The position numbers were made by a program, and so were the translations under genes. Below, in pieces: positions 34,474 to 46,254 of a stretch of 64,000 nt of DNA. The first letter of the stretch is position 1. Each line of letters begins with the position of its first letter. Below the pieces are notes generated by a model. It made no database searches. It was not told the origin of the DNA and worked only from the letters and a program-made list of their open reading frames with translations. This DNA comes from Nephrocerus scutellatus (lineage: Eukaryota; Arthropoda; Insecta; Diptera; Pipunculidae), in contig OX352763.1 of NCBI GenBank assembly GCA_947095585.1, positions 46,963,481 to 47,027,480 on the forward strand, read 5' to 3'.

Positions 34474-35346
34474 TAAGGCGATAGTTGATCGATCATCAAA
34501 ATAAATGCTTTTGCTCTACGTAAGGTGATAATCAAATTACTATCACTTTTTTGCTATGGTTTGTGGGTGACAGCTATTTAGGTGTCACTTTCATACATTT
34601 TGTTCGATTATTTTGAGGAATCGAAAGATTAGTGAAAAAATCTGAAAAAGTTATCAAAGTTAAAAGAAAAAGATATGTGAACATTAGTGTATACTTCAAT
34701 GCAAATTTTCTATGCGGCGAACAGAACGAGAAATGAAGAAAAAGACTACAAAAAAGTTCAATTGCTCAGAATTAACTTAAGGAATAAAGCTAATATTCTG
34801 GAACTTCCTAACCCAATGTACCTATAAGACTCTATGGATATTCATTAATCCGTTATATTCAATATATAAATTATATATGTATTTCAGATTCTTGAAAAAT
34901 TTTCGACTAAACAGTCCTTAAAGAAAACAAACATTTATCTCAATTTATATTTTAAGTTAGGTTTACTTACATTTGCTGTTTTGCTTTGGCTAATCCAGAT
35001 TGGCTTACAACAAAATCGCATAAGCTTTGTTTAACACACATAACAATTAAAATGCATCGAACATTTACAGCAACATTTAAAACCAAAAGCTGTTGCTTTT
35101 GTAAAGCCAAGCCGGATTAGCCAAAACCATTTTCTGGTCAATCCAATGTGTTTGTTGTTGTAATTTTTATTTTCTGTTGAAAGCAATATAGCAATTATCA
35201 CAATAAAACACAACAGCTGGTCGAATGACATTATAATATGTGAGTGCTGCCAAGCCCTCCAACATTTTTAGCGATTACTTTACGCAGAACAAAGAAAAGT
35301 TGATAATCAAAATAGACAATCAAAACAGTGACAGTCAACTATCGTC
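34474..35346. mobile_element. Inverted-repeat DNA element nested in the gypsy element
   Basis: About 873 bp between the protease and RT parts of the gypsy. Ends are inverted: left TAAGGCGATAGTTGA, right complement TAAGACGATAGTTGA. TTAGC occurs at both borders (34469-34473, 35347-35351), a possible 5-bp duplication, though part of it overlaps the repeat. Internal DNA has no transposase and carries a palindromic MITE (34974-35125). Removal joins the gypsy frame as CYVST...PPLNILGIDW, supporting these borders. Confidence 0.72.
34974..35125. mobile_element. Palindromic MITE family M1, shortened copy
   Basis: Left TTGCTGTTTTGCTTTGGCTA and right ...AAGCCAAGCCGGATTAGCCAAAAC form inverted ends; the inside holds CGCATAAGC, TGTTTAACACACATAACA and GCATCGAACATTTA words shared with the copy at 23448. 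It sits inside the DNA element at 34474-35346, making a third nesting level. Confidence 0.65.
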
Positions 35347-37743
35347 TTAGCCGATTCCACCCCTGAACATCTTGGGTATAGATTGGATAGAAAAATTCAA
35401 CTTATGGGACATGCCAATCAATAGTATATGTATGCAAGTTCAGTCCACTTACAGCATTGACGAACTTAAGTCACGTTTTCCGGATGTATTCAGCGGTACG
35501 TTGGGATGTTGCAAGAAAACACAAATCACTCTTCTCAGGAAACCCAATACAATTCCAGTGTTTAAGGCAAAGCGACCAGTGGCTTTTTCCGAATGGGCAG
35601 CACCCATTGTTGTCGTTATGATTATTCGACTGGGTTTAACGAAGCCCTAGAACCGCACACTTTCCCGCTACCGTTTCCTGAAGACATTTTAGCGAAAATT
35701 TCCAATGGTATCGTATTCAGTCAATTGGATTTATCCGATGCACTTCTACAGGTCGAGCCTGGCATCAACACACGTCGAGGATTATTTCGATATAATCGAT
35801 TATCACCCGGTATTAAATCAGCTCCCGGTGGGTTCCAGCAAATCATGAGTACTATGGTCGATGCTATCGATGGAACAGCAGCGTATCTGGACGATATTAT
35901 TGTTTCGGGAAAAACTGTTGACGAACATAAAAAAGATTGTATAAGGTTTTCGCACGAGTACAAGAGTTCGGATTTCAACTAAGAATCGAGAAAAGCAGTT
36001 TTTACATGTCATGACATCAATAAAATATCTAGGACACATAATAGATGGCAATGGGTTGCGACGGATCCAACTAAAATTCATGCAATTTCCTATATTCCAC
36101 CACCCAAAGATGTACCAACTCTGCAATCTTACTTAGGTGCCATCAATTACTATGCGAAATTCATAAAACATATATATGAACCACGAAAGCCATTGGACGC
36201 ATTACTTATCCAAGGCACTCCATTCAATTGGATTCAAGAATGTCAAAATTCATTCAACTCATTTAAAGACATTCTCAAATCAGATTATATGCTCAAGCAT
36301 TACAACTCCAAATTGGATACAATAGTTGCGGCAGATGCATGTAATACCGGCATCGGAGCATGTATTCTTCACAAATTTCCAGATGGATCCGTTAGAGCCA
36401 TCAGCCACGCATCACACACACTCACGAAAGCTGAAAAGAATTATAGTGAAATAGAGAAGTGAGCATTGAGTCTAACATTCGCCGTGACAAAGTTTCATCG
36501 GATGATATTTGGTCGTCATTTTACATTACAGACCGACCATAAGTCATTATGTATTTGCAATTTTTGGTTCCAAAAAAGGAATTCCGGTATACACAGCCAA
36601 CCGATTGCAGCGATGGGCATTGACCCTGTTAATATACGATTTCAAAATCGAATATATCTCAACAACTAAATTTGGACATGCCGATATTTTATCGTGATTA
36701 ATCAATTCACACGTAAAACCAGAAGAAGATTACGTAATTGCATCCACCTAAATAGAAGAAGACATAAACCCCATTTTTGCCGAGTCCATTGAGAAATTAC
36801 CATTAACATTTTCGATGATTCAACGCGAAATCTGCAAAATGTAGGATACTACAAAAGGTTATGTATTTTGTTCAACACGGATGGCCTAACAATGTGAATG
36901 TAATCAACAATGAAAAAATTCGTGAATTTTATGCAAGGCAACAGAGCCTGTCAGTCGTGAACAATTGTCTAATGTTTGGTGAAAGAATTGTTGCACCTCA
37001 AGTTATTGAATAAAAAGTTTTACGTCAGCTCCATCAAGGAATGGATAGGATGAAATCCATTGCTAGAAGCTACGTATACTGGCCGAATATTGATAATGAC
37101 ATTAAACAACTTGTTTCCGAATGTAGTTTATGTATGAGCGTTGCAAAGTCACCAACCAAGCCAAAACTTGAATGATGGCCGATTCCAGAAGGTCCATGGC
37201 AACGCCTACATATAGACTACGCTGGACCGTACGAAAATCAATATTTCCCGGTTATTGTCGACGCTTACTCCAAATGGCTAGAAGTTTACCGAACAAACTC
37301 AACAACAGCATGATCAACAAATCATGTGCGCAATTTGGATTACCAAAAATCATCGCATCAGATAATGGGACAAGATTTGTCTCTGGGTTCTTTCAGAAAT
37401 TCTGTTCGACAAATGGTATTCAGCACATTTGATCTGCACCATATCATTCGCAATCGAACGGGCAAGCAGAGCGTTTTGTCGCTACACTGAAGAGAGCAAT
37501 AAAAAATCTGTTGAGGGAGGAAAGGTGGAAGATACATTAAAAAATTTCTTCAAAGTTTCCAAGCAACATCTAACCACAATGAACCAGAAGGTAAGTCTCC
37601 AGCTGAAATCATGCTTGGAACAATTTAACAAAAAACATTCAGCACGCTCACGAAGTTTTTATCCTAACGACTGGGTATACGCTAAAGTTTATCGTCGTAA
37701 TAATTACTATTGGTGTCCTGGAGAAGTCACCGAGCGCATCGGT

Positions 37744-38079
37744 GAAGTTTTGTATAAATAACTATAATAATATTCGGCGCGACAGACCATTGCTGTCCAA
37801 GGCCTAATTTCTTGCGACCATTTGTGCTGCGCATGTTAATTTTTTGACACAAATGGTAGGGAATTTAAGGCCGGATCCGAACGGCGAATTGAGCAGCTTT
37901 CCGTGACAGGTATTACTTTTGGAACGTTTGTCACCCATTCGCGAGAGGTGGGACAACGTGAATAATACTTGGTGGTGGTGGTGGTGGTGGTTGGTGTTGC
38001 TGGGATTCGAACCTGAACCTCCTGCTCAGCAGCCATGTGCACTTCCACTGAGCCACGGCGCCCACGAAGTTTTGTATAA
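37744..38079 (-). mobile_element. tRNA-derived SINE, full length (37758-38065) with perfect 14-bp target duplication
   Basis: Flanked by GAAGTTTTGTATAA at 37744-37757 and 38066-38079. On the minus strand it starts GTGGGCGCCGTGGCTCAGTG (box A region TGGCTCAGTGG) and contains box B GGTTCGAATCC. It then has a CCACCACC run, a body with CACCTCTCGCGAATGGGTGA, TAATACCTGTCACGG, CCGGCCTTAAATT and TGGTCGCAAGAAATTAGGCC, ending in an ATTATTATAG-type tail. Length 308 bp. It split the gypsy C-terminal coding block GEVLYK, part of which is now repeated as the duplication. Not a functional tRNA gene. Confidence 0.9.
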
Positions 38080-38446
38080 GGTTCTCTTAAATAACCATCA
38101 GGTGCATCGAGCACATATAAACTAACTCAAACCATGATAAGCAGAACCAGAGGAATCGTTCCCCTCGATAACATTCCGCTTGATAACATTCCGCTCGATT
38201 TTTCCAGTTTTAACCCGCGATCAAGCCAAAATGTTGAAAGCCCATTCGCACATTCAACAGCCGACAATACAACATTCGAAACAATTGAAGAGCTAGAGGA
38301 ACCACCAACAATTACAATACAGGCAGCTTTTAAGTCAACCTATCATGAAGTCAGTCCAAACCAATCAGCTGATAGTAGCAGCAGAGCGTCAAGAAACAGA
38401 AGAGTTCCTTATCGCTTTAAGGACTATCAACTTTATTAAAGGGGGA

Positions 38447-38760
38447 TGTTGGCAGCCCTGCAAATATAAGATAACTTTTGATCATCCCTGTTTTTATTTA
38501 AAGTAATGGCGTGGTTGGTAGGTAGAGAAAGACGAGCATTTTTGTGTGTTACGTAATTATTCCACCTCGGAAACACAACACATAAAAAACTATGAATAAA
38601 ATATTCAAAACAGAGAGTTTTTTGTTAAACATTTAACAGTAAAACTTTTCCAGACACAATAAAGTGTGTTAAAAAATTACCCATCGGAATCAATCTCGAT
38701 AGGATTGTTTTTTTATTCAACCCGAGCGCTTGAAATTACTCGGAGTAGACCGGAAGTTGA
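38447..38760 (+). repeat. 3' LTR of the gypsy element (right border uncertain)
   Basis: Begins TGTTGGCAGCCCTGC right after the purine tract. It contains AATAAA elements (for example near 38596 and 38660) and AAAGTGTG direct words. The end is somewhere before 38830, where copia gag sequence begins. No second LTR was seen upstream, so the borders rest on position only. Confidence 0.55.
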
Positions 38761-39012
38761 AATACGTTGTAAAAAAAGCGGTGTGTATAAAATTAAATGT
38801 TCATTCATCGACCCTGTGAACTATGTCCATATACAGTAGGCGGAGAGTAAGAAAAAGATGCTTGGGATAAGTTGGTCGTAGTATTCGTCAACTCGGAATT
38901 GACACGGAAGGTTGGACTTCACCGTAAATTCATTACCATCAATTGAGTGAATGCGAGTCCATGGAAAAATACGTGAACAATAATGCTTGCGGGACTGCCT
39001 GATGTGTATTAA

Positions 39013-39107
39013 CCTATTTTATTTTATTTTTCTATATTTAAACTTATTGCCAAGGAAATACTCCCTGAATGATTTGCGCCACGGCAATAAGGTGGGCTAA
39101 GCCCTTT
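39013..39107 (-). mobile_element. Short poly(A)-tailed retroposon family S2, copy
   Basis: On the minus strand: AAAGGGCTTAGCCCACCTTA, TTGCCGTGGCGCAA, TCATTCAGGGAG, CCTTGGCAATAAGTTTAAAT, then an A-rich tail. About 85-95 bp; matches the insertion found three times in the RTE-like LINE array (59717, 61566, 63466). It lies in the copia gag region. Confidence 0.75.
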
Positions 39108-39610
39108 ATTAAATTTAAGAATTAAACTGGAAAAATGTGATTTACAATATGTCACATTCCTCACGTTTGTAGCCGGTTTCAAATTATTTTCTCGGAATTC
39201 TCCCTGATTCATTGAAAAAAGCAATACGGAAAAACGATCACGAAGCTAAAACGACGCGAGTCCAAAAGCTTTAATGAATGGATCATGGCCAGGGAAAACT
39301 ACAAAAAACCCTGACCAAGAAAATATTACAAAAAAAATAACACACGTAGCCTTCAAAATTCCTGGAACCTCCATTGAAAAATTCGGTCTTTTAGGAACTA
39401 GCTGACTTCTTTCTTGTAGGCCAACAACTCGACAGTGAATTGTACCGGTTTCGTTTGTAGTACCAGGCCTAACAAACGAAAAAGGCACGCAGAACTATCG
39501 AGCCGATAAGCTCCAACGCCAAACATTGCACCAAGGATGAGCGAAAAAGCTTGACTCAAATGGAACTCTTGAAGATTCTCTGCGGTTCCTCGTAGCTTAC
39601 CCAATTTCGC
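39108..39610 (-). repeat. Dispersed repeat R3 (matches 54950-55345), inserted in copia gag
   Basis: The minus strand shares ordered words with 54950-55345: GTGCCTTTTTCGTTTG, AGGCCTGGTACTAC, GAGTTGTTGGCCT, CAAGAAAGA, ATTTTCTTGGTCAGGG, TTTTGTAGTTTTCCCTG and CATGATCCATT. Possibly protein-derived, as both copies share similar open stretches, but no domain is recognisable. The element class is unknown. Confidence 0.6.
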
Positions 39611-42189
39611 CGGATACCAATAGGCCTTTGATGGTAAGTTCGGGCATTAAAATAACAGCAGATGCAGTTGACGAAGTTATTGCATGACTATCACTCGGAT
39701 CTAGCGAAAGGAATTACTTCAGTGGCGCTAGTGAGTTGACGAAACAACAAAGTAAAGCAAGTACAATGTTTTTGTGCAATGGGTATGAACATTTCGCAAA
39801 TAAATGTCCAAAATCAAAGGAAAGGAACGTCAAAAAATTCCAACACTGATCGGACAACAATGATCGATGTTTTCATCGCTCGTTTGTACTACAAAGCCAA
39901 ATTCTTGGTACGTTTATTCAGGTGCATCCGCGCACATGGTGAACCAGAAGGAGTTATTTGAAAGTATATATATCCAAACTCATGACAGCTAACAAGACAG
40001 CTATAAAAATCGAAGGGACGGGGAAAGTAATATCGATGTTAAATTAAATGACGAAATTCATTCGAAAATGAGTTGTTAGATCCGTAGTTAAGCACGCATT
40101 TACTGTCCGTCAGCAAGGTTGTGGAAGCGACAAGAAAATCATGTTTGATAAAAGTGGAGGTGGTGAAATGTTTGCCATTCAGGAGTGCATATCATAATTT
40201 TGATTTCGCGAAAACTGTACGTACGAATTGCTCCGTTTGTTTGTTTGAAAAGCAAGCTAGACTACCATTTCGGGGTTCCGAAAGTCGTGCAGATGCTGTA
40301 GTTGAACTGGTACATTCCGATTTATGTAGACCGATCGCACAGCCATCGACCGTTATGTGCCTGACATATTTTGACTTTTGTGGATGACTCTTTCACGCAA
40401 GATAAATCGGATGTATTGGAAATGTTCGAAGTTTTTAAGAATTCAGTGGAAAACGGAGTCCGTCGGAAAATCAAAACCATCCAGACTGACAATGGAGGTG
40501 AATATTACAACACATCATTCAAGAATTTCCTGAACAAATGCGGAATAAAGTGTCAAGCTACTGTGCCGTTTAGGCATCAGCAGAACGATGTGGCTGAGCG
40601 TATGAATTGTTAGCTGATTAAAAAAGTGCGTTGTATGCATTCCGACACGGGTTTATTCAAGGAGTATTTGGCGGAGGCGACATCTACTACCGCAAACATC
40701 ATTAATCAGAAGAATAATCGACTTGAAAGTTCAAACGCTTGAGTGAATTCGGGTGTTTGCTTGCAAGTGTTTTATGCATGTACCGAGGCAAAAACGTCGA
40801 AAGCTGGAACCTAAATCTGTATGTATTTGTTAAGTACAGCAGTGAGACAAAGGGTTATCAAGTATTCATCCCGAAAACAAAGACACTTCACATCAGTCGT
40901 GACGTAATTTCTTTAAAAATGAGCGTTATGGGACTGAAGTAAGTATAAAACAAAGATCTCATTAGTTTTTTTTTATATTTTTCCAGTAAGCGATTCGCTG
41001 GATCTACTAAATACAAATGGTGGTGGAGCCTGATTCAAGTAACAGTGATTCAGAAGGTACTGAAGACGATGATATTGGCTCAGTGGGGGCTAATTTTGAT
41101 AAAAATGTTTCAAGCGAGGATGATCGTGGGGCAACATTTGAACCAACTGTAAGCACTGGTAAATGAACAGCGAAGCTTTTGGCAGTATTGTTAAGCACAA
41201 GGCCCGTATTGTTGCCATAGGATACGTCGTTCTTGCATGGAGATTTTTGACGACGAAATCTACATGCTTCAACCAGATGGATTCAGAATTGGAAATAAAG
41301 TGTGCTTGTTGAAGAAATCTTTGTATGGGCTAAAGCAGGCAAGCCGATCCTGAAATACAAAATTGGATTGGATTTGACATAATCCAATCCAAGTACGACC
41401 CTTGAGTATAACTGGACTGGGCGGTGGAAACAAAGTGTGTTGTAGTTTACGTTGACGAATAAACAACAAAATCTAGAAAGAAAGCCTTAAAGGAAAGTTA
41501 AAATGAAAGATCCCGGCGAAGCACGGTTTGAGGAAATTCAGCGTGACCGAATAAATGGAATGCTGTAGGTTTCACAACCGTCATTTATCAATAATTTACT
41601 CGTTAAATTCAAGATGAAGAATTGTTGTCCAGTGAAAACTCCGGTTGATGTAAATGTCAAATTAAATTTGGAAATTTAGAACTTGCCATATCAGGAAGCA
41701 GTTGGGTCCATATTGTATTTGGCTCGGGTTTCCCGGCCAGATTTGTCATTTGCCGTCAACCTGGTAAGTTGATATAGTCATAATCCTGCGAAAGGTCACT
41801 GGTGAGAAGAATATTTGAAGGGTTCCATAGATCCAAAATTAGAATTCGACAAATCAAAACCAACTGCCATCTTTGTGACCTGTAAAGCCGATTGGGGAAG
41901 CGGCATTGACACAATGCGATCAGTTACTGGATATGTTTTCCAAATGTGTGAAAGACCTATTTCCTGGAATGATCAAACTCAAAAGTACATGTCACTGGCT
42001 GCTGATGTTCAAGAATTACTCTGGCTCAGAGGACTGCAAAGAAGTTGTAACAATCATCGAAAACACCAATGACAATCAATTGTGACAACCAAAGTGCAAT
42101 TGAATTTTACAAAAACAACACATACAAAGCCAGAAGCAATCACATTGATATTAAATTTAATTTTACTTGTTAGATGGCGCAGAGTAAGC

Positions 42190-43320
42190 AAATCAACGTC
42201 CACTACACCTGTACTGATAGACGATTGTGGATGTACCTACCAAAGGAGCTAGAACGGACAAACATTTTTAGTTCTGTTTCGGAATGGGGATGAAGTTTTA
42301 AAAATTTATTGGGTGTATTGAAATTGAAATTAAAATATATTACCCAACACTGATAATATAATATGTATGCAAATTAACCCTGTTTAATAAATCTCTTTTT
42401 CTGTTTCAATTCTCAAAAACGGAAGACCGCGTTTAATTTTTTTCCTTCGCAAATTTAATTAAATATTTTAACACAAAGATAGAAAAAGACATCACACAAC
42501 AATAAAATTGTATGATATACACCTCGTACGTATACGAACTCACATTTCAACTTCATTTGCGACCAAAATCCGTGCACAGGAGTCTGACCACTTTCAAAAT
42601 GCGACGAACATCTATTCGTTATTGTATAAAACCCCTATGCAAACCCCTATGAACTGGGTCAGATGAACTGTGTGGAAAAGTACATTCAGATTTTCATTTT
42701 TATTCATATAGTTTTTTTTTTAAATATTTTTAGTTTTTGTGTACGGAATTTACTGTCATGTTAGGAAATTTAAATTTTTTTGTTTCTGCTATTTTTGTTG
42801 ACATAAATTAGTATAAACCGTTTGTTTTTATTAGCTCGCTTTCGTGTATGTCTGTGTGGGTGGAATTTTGTAATTGATTTTAAACTAACTTCCCATTGAA
42901 CTAGAGACTTGAAACTTTAAAAATAGCTCAGAACTAGATGAACATTGACAAATCACAAAAGAAAAGACAACAAATCTCAAAAAACAATAAAAAAAACTAA
43001 TTCATCGCGAGTTGGCAATTTGTGTCAGATCAAAGCAAACTACTACGCACACTACTCGTTTGAAGTGTTTTAAATTAAAAATGTATTTTTATTAGGTTAC
43101 ATGTTTTAAGTTTGGATTTAGGAAAATTATGTGATTTGAACTTTAAAAAAATATAAGTATAAGAATGTGCTTAAATTTAAGTGTGCTGGCTCGTCGACTG
43201 GGCCTTGAATATACTTGTCTTATGTAAACTATTTATAAATGGTTACATGTGAAATTAAACTTATAATTATGACTTAAATAAATTCAGGTTCCTTACGGCT
43301 GATTGTCCATGGGGTTATGG
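42190..43320. other. AT-rich non-coding DNA with a repeat shared with 55380-55570
   Basis: Positions 42825-42995, read on the minus strand, share ATGTTCATC/TTCAGTTCTGAGC, CAAGTCTCTAG, GGGAAGTTAGT, AAAATCAAT, CCACCC and GAGCTAATAAAAAC with 55440-55565. The remainder is AT-rich with no coding features. Confidence 0.5.
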
Positions 43321-43329
43321 TAGAGAATG

Positions 43330-44430
43330 AAAGTTGTACTGCCGAGGCTATCTGCCTCGCCGGTAATATCCTACGGCAGTATCGTAAAATGTTGGAGATC
43401 TTAAAAAATCGTCGAGTTCCTGATGAATTACAGCCAGGTACTTCTGGCTTCGTGCTAGTTCAATGTTTGCTATGACGCTCACTAACGGGTTCTCATGTGT
43501 TCCTACTGATGACATTAGTCGGATGTGAAGTTTTTGCAGATGCTTTCCGATGGATGTAATTTTGCTTGCTGTATTTGAGTAGAAGTAGCCGTTGTGGAGC
43601 TTCCCTATGGAGGCCAGTACAGGCACGAAGCACTTTCCTTTCAAACAGCTCTAACTCTTCATGTATGTGGATATATCGTGTACCAAGTGGGGAACCCATA
43701 GCATATTACCGGGCGGAAAATCTGCTTGTATATGAGTAGCTTTGTTTTTTGGCTGAGTCCTTGGCTTCGTCGCATTAGAGAATGTGACAAGCCGAAAGCA
43801 TAATTTGCTCTCTGTAGGGTCCTCGATGCATGTACGTTAAACTTAAACAGTTCGCTGACATTAATTCCGAGTTATCAAACTGTCCGTGATGAGTTGATGA
43901 CCGTGTTGCTATCCATCCTAAGTTTCAAGCTCCTTCTAATAGTGGAGTGAAGTGGAGCTAGAGCTTTTTTGCTGCGGGCGGGATATTGATGGTAGCCGAA
44001 AGCAGATTAATTCGGATTTCGTGGAGTTGATTTGGATTCCCCACTTTAGGTAATTTTCTTAAAGTCTCCGAATGTGAGTTTCGACTAGTTGCACAGCTAA
44101 TTGAGGTGCCATGCTGCTGCTGTACGTAACAGAATCGTCTGCGAATAGCAAGGTTGTTGTTTTTGTCATATTCATCGGCTGATCTGATGTGAAAATGTTA
44201 AAAAGCACCAGTCCAAGTCGCGAACCTTGCGCCACTCCTGCTTTAATGTTCCTGGTCGTTGATTTGGCTTCATCTATTTGCACGTAGAACGTCCTATTTG
44301 TTAAGAAGCTCTGTAGAATTCTGATAATGTTGACCAGGAATTCCATCCTTCTCAGTTTATAAACAAGCCCTTCTATCCATACAGAATCGAACGCCTTTTC
44401 GATGTCGAGGAAACACGCCACTGAGTGGTA
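43330..44430 (-). mobile_element. Jockey-clade LINE fragment, reverse transcriptase C-part
   Basis: From right to left: CFLDIEKAFDSVW (RT motif A with its aspartate), LTNRTFYVQID, GVAQGSRLGLVLFNIF (motif B region, normally PQGS) and FADDSVTYSSS (catalytic motif C). Then the post-RT tail near 43990-43350 (INVSELFKFNVHASRTLQR, KQIFRPVICYGFPTW) with frameshifts. The motif set differs from the LINE at 31-33 kb, so this is a second family. 5' truncated and dead. Confidence 0.82.
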
Positions 44431-44516
44431 TAGAAGTTAACAATTCTTGTTCCTTTTATTGGGAAGGCTAAATCCTATTCCTGTGCTAATAACATGCAGC
44501 TAACGTATTTGATTTT

Positions 44517-44816
44517 AGCCGCGTTCGAAGGGCCTGAGAAGTACGACTCTTCATTTTAGTTAATTGAGCGACTCTTTACTTTAATTGAGCTACTGTAGTG
44601 AAGAGACTTTTCGATCGGTATTCTTCACAATAGATAAATGTCAGTGTTACTCATCTGAAGTAAGTACACGAGCAGAACACCCTTCACTTACTTCAGTTGC
44701 ACAATTTCGCTCAATTTTTAACTAAAGTGCAGAGTCGTCAATTGAACAGTTTGTTCACTTCTGATACTTTAGATATTGCTTCTAACTTAGTTAATTCAGT
44801 TCAATCGAACGCGGCT
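44517..44816. mobile_element. MITE-like element with 12-bp inverted ends
   Basis: 300 bp bounded by AGCCGCGTTCGA (left) and TCGAACGCGGCT (right), exact reverse complements. The inside is rich in TTAATTGAGC / AGTTGC.. AACTAAAGT words. No coding. The target duplication could not be decided. Confidence 0.65.
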
Positions 44817-45438
44817 ATTATTGGTGCGATCAAGAAATCAGCCGCTTCAGAGCTTATTTAGCAAGTCGGTCAAAAATTCAGTTTTGCTCCAAAGCAGCGC
44901 ATTCCATCGGATTAAAATGGAGAAAATAAAAACAGGCTGCGCAGCTTTTGCCTCCACTTAAAAAAACTTACAAAAACTGCATACGATAATTTTTTGATTT
45001 TAAACCTAACTAAAGTCACCCATTTTTGAGGATGACGATTAAGTACAGTAAGCTATTATCAATGTAAAATAGATTTTGATTATTTTTTTAATTAATATTT
45101 AATATTTAATTAATATCATGTACACAATTTTACTAATTCAGCCAAGGTTTAAAATATTTATACAACTCTAAAGAAGGTTTATCTTTAAATGACTTAAACT
45201 GAAAACAAAATGTAAAAAGGCTGAATTAACAAAAAAATTACCGTTATTTTAATTAATATTATTTAATTTGTTTGGGGACAAATTGCGAAAATTGCTCATC
45301 GTAACGAGATTAGAATAAAAATTAATTTTAAGATAATCTAATTGTTTCTAACTTTATTTCTTCGAAGAGATATTAAATCTCAATTAATTTTATTTGTTTT
45401 ACTAGCGGATTCAATTATAAAATTATATATTAAATAAT
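44817..45438. other. AT-rich DNA, no gene or element recognised
   Basis: Strongly A+T, with TTAATATTTAATATTTAATTAATA-type low-complexity stretches near 45090-45110. Nothing further supported. Confidence 0.35.
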
Positions 45439-46245
45439 AGTGATGGACGAAATCGATCTAAACGAATCTTTTTAACCTGATCACTCAAAAGATCGAAATG
45501 ACCTAACAGGTAAGCAAAAAAAGATCACGTTAAAAAGATCGTTTCTTTTATTTATGAACTAGTTAGCAAAAGATCAGGGTATGAAAGCATTTTGACTTGG
45601 GAATGACGTCACTTTTGTCGTAGTTACGAGTTATGAGTTCTACGACTAGTCGTAATTTCGACTGAATTATTGTTGTTTCAGTTGAACAACAATTTGGAGT
45701 TCGACTGGGAAATAAATGTAATTAAAATGAATATTTCTTTATGAAATCAAACCCGTAAATAAATCTATTATGCTGCTACATTCATTTGAATGACGCGAGA
45801 AGTGCCGACCTTCTAGCGGTTCTTTTTAGTAACTACGTATTTGTAATTTTGTTAATGCAAATTTCGTTGCTTACATAGAATATTATTAGTTTTATTAGTT
45901 GTATAAAAAAAATAAAAATATTAATGAATATTAAAAAACACCAAAAAAGTAAACAAGCATAAGCAACAACAAAATATACATTCGAAATGGCGCTATCGGG
46001 CAATAGTTTTAATTCGAACAAATTTTTGTCGTACATGCTTACATAATTGCGACATTTTGAAATTACAACTTTGAGGATTTCGACTTGTCGTAAGTCGACA
46101 GACAGATAATCAACTGGTTAGCAAAAGATAAAGTTAAAAAATATCGACTCGTTCAGTCGTTCATTTACGAACTGGTGAGCAAAATAAGGGGTTAAAAAAG
46201 ATCGACTCGTTTATTGTCTCGTGTGTTTCGTTCGTGGACTAACCA
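45439..46245. mobile_element. Possible non-autonomous hAT-like element with subterminal repeats
   Basis: The left side begins TAGTGATGGACGAAATCGAT. Repeats of the type AACTAGTTAGCAAAAGATCA, CAACTGGTTAGCAAAAGATA and GAACTGGTGAGCAAAATAAG occur near both sides, with AAAAAGATCGACTCGTT words. The right side ends ...TTTCGTTCGTGGACTA. TAGTG-like ends and clustered repeats suggest hAT, but the two ends match only loosely and no 8-bp duplication was confirmed. Confidence 0.35.
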
Positions 46246-46254
46246 ACTAACCAA

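Larger units (their letters stand above)
33582..38446 (+). mobile_element. Ty3/gypsy-type LTR retrotransposon, decayed, with nested insertions
   Basis: Gag-like start near 33582 (MENGDNHLT, stop, then QMTEFCFDSDAG...), eroded zinc-knuckle region near 34050-34120, protease with a YTGSDIT motif (about 34282), then the insertion at 34474-35346. RT follows from 35350 (LGIDWIEKFN, FSQLDLSDALLQ, GIKSAPGGFQQIM, catalytic YLDDIIVSG near 35885). RNase H is at 36190-36700 (VAADACNTGIGACI, TDHKSL). Integrase is at 37020-37480 (zinc-binding part YVYWPNID...CSLCMSVAK; IASDNGTRF). A late DWVYAKVY...NYYWCPGEV block is cut by a SINE. A purine tract AAAGGGGG precedes the 3' LTR. Many stops and frameshifts and a deletion in the RT N-part. 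No envelope-like gene and no 5' LTR were found. Confidence 0.88.
38830..42180 (+). mobile_element. Ty1/copia-type LTR retrotransposon, heavily decayed
   Basis: Pieces in copia order. Gag is near 38870-39010 (NSELTRKVGLHRKF...AGLPD), interrupted by 39013-39610, resuming with LLHDYHSDLAKG and a CCHC-like NGYEHFANKC block near 39775. Integrase is at 40190-40740 (NCSVCLFEKQARLPF, VELVHSDLC, FVDDSFT, IQTDNGGEYYNTSF, FRHQQNDVAERMN). RT is at 41250-41460 (DDEIYMLQPDGF, KKSLYGLKQA, YVDE). RNase H-like end at 41690-42165 ([46 protein letters not shown]). Integrase-before-RT order identifies copia. Stops are everywhere, and LTRs were not found. Confidence 0.85.

Noticed and set aside
37919..38125. 68-codon plus frame with a run of tryptophans
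   Set aside because: Antisense reading of the SINE's CCACCACC run and the gypsy remnant.
45833..46036. 67-codon minus frame rich in I and F
   Set aside because: AT-rich composition alone explains it; no family support.
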